Of a DNA stretch of 64,000 nt, positions 62,537-64,000 are shown piece after piece. Each line of letters starts with the position of its first letter. Position 1 is the first letter of the stretch. Where the stretch lies: NCBI RefSeq assembly GCF_009882915.1, contig NZ_WTUW01000001.1, positions 62,357 to 126,356 of the forward strand, given 5' to 3'. A program made the position numbers and the translations under genes. This DNA is from Sneathiella litorea. GTDB taxonomy: Bacteria > Pseudomonadota > Alphaproteobacteria > Sneathiellales > Sneathiellaceae. The notes below the pieces were generated by a model. It did not search any database. It was not told the origin of the DNA and saw only the letters and a list, made by a program, of their open reading frames with translations.

Positions 62537-63397
62537 TCATTTAAACTCCGGCTCTTCCCACCATGGATAATAGTCCGGCATATCCGCTGATGGGCGCATG
62601 GTGAATTTGGCGGGCCTTTTCTCCAGGAAGGACGTAATCCCTTCGGCCACATCCGGGCTTTTGCCCATCATCTGAATGCCCCGGCTATCAATCTTGTGCG
62701 CCTCCATCGGGTGGTCAGCGCCAAGCATCCGCCACATCATCTGCCGGCAGAGCGCAACGGAAACGGGCGCGGAATCAGCGACAAGTTCTTTTGCGAGACT
62801 GCGCGCGGCCGGTAATAATTCATCCTCTGGATAAACAGCCTTAACAAGACCACCTTCCTTCGCCTCATCAGCCGGGAAAATACGGCCTGAATAAACCCAT
62901 TCAGCAGCCTGCGATATGCCAACCAGACGCGGCAGGAACCAGCTGCTGCAGGCTTCCATCACAATGCCGCGGCGTGAAAAGACAAAACCGATGCGAGCTT
63001 TCTCAGACGCCAGTCGGATGTCCATAGGCAGCGTCATCGTCGCCCCAATACCGACGGCCGGACCATTAATGGCGCCAATGATCGGTTTCTTTGACTGATA
63101 CATCCGCAGCGTTACCCGCCCACCGCCATCACGGTGCACCTCGCCGTCGTTTACCTCGCCACGCGCTTTGTAATCAAAGGTTTCTGCCCCTTTTCCAAGG
63201 TCGGCCCCCGCGCAAAATGCACGCCCCGCACCCGTGATAATAATTGCCCGGACATCATCGTCATTATCTGCCTTGTCAAAGGCGTCAATCAATTCATCGC
63301 GCATAATCCTGGTGAAGGCATTCAGGTTATCGGGGCGGTTAAGGGTAATGGTCAGAATCTGATCTTCGACATCATAAAGGATATGCTCATAGGACAC
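62537..63397 (-). CDS. Enoyl-CoA hydratase/isomerase (crotonase) family protein
   Basis: Crotonase-fold enzyme, 286 residues. The oxyanion-hole segments are GRAFCAGADLGKG and INGPAVGIGATMTLPMDIRL, and a glutamate in FSRRGIVMEACSSWFLPRLV occupies the second catalytic site. The C-terminus FLEKRPAKFTMRPSADMPDY is typical of short hydratase relatives in alphaproteobacteria. Hydration of an enoyl-CoA is likely, though isomerase activity cannot be excluded. Divergent from the DOPA-dioxygenase-like gene. Confidence 0.92.
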   Translation of the reverse strand: MSYEHILYDVEDQILTITLNRPDNLNAFTRIMRDELIDAFDKADNDDDVRAIIITGAGRAFCAGADLGKGAETFDYKARGEVNDGEVHRDGGGRVTLRMYQSKKPIIGAINGPAVGIGATMTLPMDIRLASEKARIGFVFSRRGIVMEACSSWFLPRLVGISQAAEWVYSGRIFPADEAKEGGLVKAVYPEDELLPAARSLAKELVADSAPVSVALCRQMMWRMLGADHPMEAHKIDSRGIQMMGKSPDVAEGITSFLEKRPAKFTMRPSADMPDYYPWWEEPEFK

Positions 63398-63524
63398 GGG
63401 TTTACCTCCGGTTTATATATTTTTATAGCGTCCGCCCTGATCGGTCATGACAAAGGGACGTGAGGCGATTATGTTAACAATTAATAGCAAGACAATACCA
63501 GTGAATTTTCGAAGGAAAATAGAT

Positions 63525-63875
63525 ATGCCTCAGGACATGGATCGGGGAATAACCGGGTATCACGCCCATATTTATTTTCGTCCGGAAACGAAACCTGCCG
63601 CTGCGGCTGTTCGCGAACAACTGGGAGCAATGTTTGACGTTGCCCTAGGCCGCTGGCATGACAAGCCGGTTGGACCACACCCGATTTCTATGTATCAGGT
63701 GGCATTTGCGACAAGAGAATTCGAAAAAATCGTACCTTGGCTTATGCTAAACCGTCAGGGCCTCGATATCCTGGTGCACCCAGAAACCGGCAACGACCTT
63801 GAAGACCATCGTGATCATGCACTCTGGCTTGGAGAAAAGCTGACTCTAAATCTGGAAATGTTTCAAACGAACTAG
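63525..63875 (+). CDS. DOPA 4,5-dioxygenase family protein
   Basis: A 116-residue protein of the bacterial DOPA-dioxygenase-like family. Metal-ligand and family segments are ITGYHAHIYFRPET, DKPVGPHPISMYQVAF and ILVHPETGNDLEDHRDHALW, with conserved His and Glu. The ATG (63525) has AAGGAAA upstream, while earlier in-frame starts lack it. Fungal homologues cleave catechols; bacterial ones are poorly characterised. No betalain-type pathway is suggested. Confidence 0.88.
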   Translation: MPQDMDRGITGYHAHIYFRPETKPAAAAVREQLGAMFDVALGRWHDKPVGPHPISMYQVAFATREFEKIVPWLMLNRQGLDILVHPETGNDLEDHRDHALWLGEKLTLNLEMFQTN

Positions 63876-63881
63876 GCGCGT

Positions 63882-64000
63882 TTAGCTATTGTCCTTGTTC
63901 TGATAAGCCATATTACAATGCTTCAGGCAATAGGGCTTGCTTGGCACAGCTTCGTCTCCGCAAAAGTGGAAATTATCCTCACCCGGATGACCGATTGGCC
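63882..64000 (-). CDS. gcrA: GcrA cell-cycle regulator, C-terminal fragment (cut by window edge)
   Basis: On the minus strand, 38 codons end at a TAA at 63884-63882. The peptide GHPGEDNFHFCGDEAVPSKP followed by YCLKHCNMAY matches the Cys-rich C-terminus of GcrA (CGD...PYC..HC), a sigma70-associated, methylation-sensitive cell-cycle regulator found only in alphaproteobacteria. The rest of the gene lies beyond the right edge. Convergent with the DOPA-dioxygenase-like gene. Confidence 0.8.
   Translation of the reverse strand, partial: PIGHPGEDNFHFCGDEAVPSKPYCLKHCNMAYQNKDNS

Noticed and set aside
1-64000. tRNA or rRNA genes, CRISPR arrays, insertion sequences or prophage
   Set aside because: Reading both strands by eye gave no tRNA cloverleaf, no regularly spaced repeats, no transposase, integrase or phage structural gene. 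A tRNAscan or CRISPR search would be decisive.

Overview
This window reads as chromosomal DNA from an alphaproteobacterium with an oxidative, fatty-acid-rich metabolism. Lineage markers include a GcrA C-terminus cut by the right edge, DUF2794 and DUF2336 proteins, a class I lysyl-tRNA synthetase, an IalB-family secreted protein and a RibH2-type lumazine synthase under an FMN riboswitch. A marine Rhodospirillales/Sneathiellales-type organism would fit, but that placement is inference. I see no rRNA, tRNA, CRISPR array, integrase, transposase or phage gene. Genes are densely packed, with many 1-8 bp overlaps and tail-to-tail gene pairs.

Layout. 1-7.0 kb: a TRAP carboxylate transporter (dctP partial, dctQ, dctM), then an acyl-CoA dehydrogenase, a CaiB-type CoA transferase and an acyl-CoA ligase on the same strand, which looks like an uptake and CoA-activation unit for an unidentified organic acid. 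7.0-7.8 kb: ribH2 with an upstream FMN riboswitch. 7.9-12.5 kb: a small unknown protein, dGTPase, a DUF2336 protein, an HCCA-isomerase-like protein and an HSL-type hydrolase. 12.5-15.8 kb: a solitary iron-binding protein gene and a class III aminotransferase divergent from an XRE-cupin regulator with a palindromic operator. 15.8-23.2 kb: pyrD, DUF952, branched-chain aminotransferase, lysK, a DinG-type helicase and a TerB-like protein. 23.2-27.8 kb: a one-domain HIBADH-like protein, a fatty acid hydroxylase, a CHAD protein, a hydratase, and the PCuAC/SCO copper pair.

28-31.8 kb: a four-gene peptide ABC transporter (two permeases, two ATPases) with no binding protein. 31.8-38.6 kb: cupin, msrB, DUF2794, an unknown exported protein, Mpo1-like, TTC38-like and M81 metallopeptidase genes, a Bax-inhibitor-1 homologue and an EF-hand protein. 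38.7-45.8 kb: the ybbP-ybbA/tesA module, thpR, rsmJ, an aminopropyltransferase, pterin dehydratase and an SDR. 45.9-53.2 kb: a YkvA-like protein, scoAB (3-oxoacid CoA-transferase), a tandem pair of EamA exporters, a methyltransferase, a quinone reductase and a Rhizobium-type asparaginase. 53.2-60.2 kb: an SPOUT methyltransferase, IalB, rlmN, a GNAT, benE divergent from a second XRE-cupin regulator across two palindromes, argG and a third EamA exporter. 60.2-64 kb: a yggT-yggU-folD operon with a small membrane protein gene, a truncated AsmA-like fragment beside a strong hairpin, an enoyl-CoA hydratase, a DOPA-dioxygenase-like protein and the GcrA fragment.

I found no clearly new multi-gene defence or mobile system. 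The most rewarding points are the two XRE-cupin regulatory modules with readable operators, the riboswitch-ribH2 unit with a candidate promoter and terminator, the TRAP/CoA gene block of unknown substrate, two truncated proteins, and a few unrecognised small proteins.
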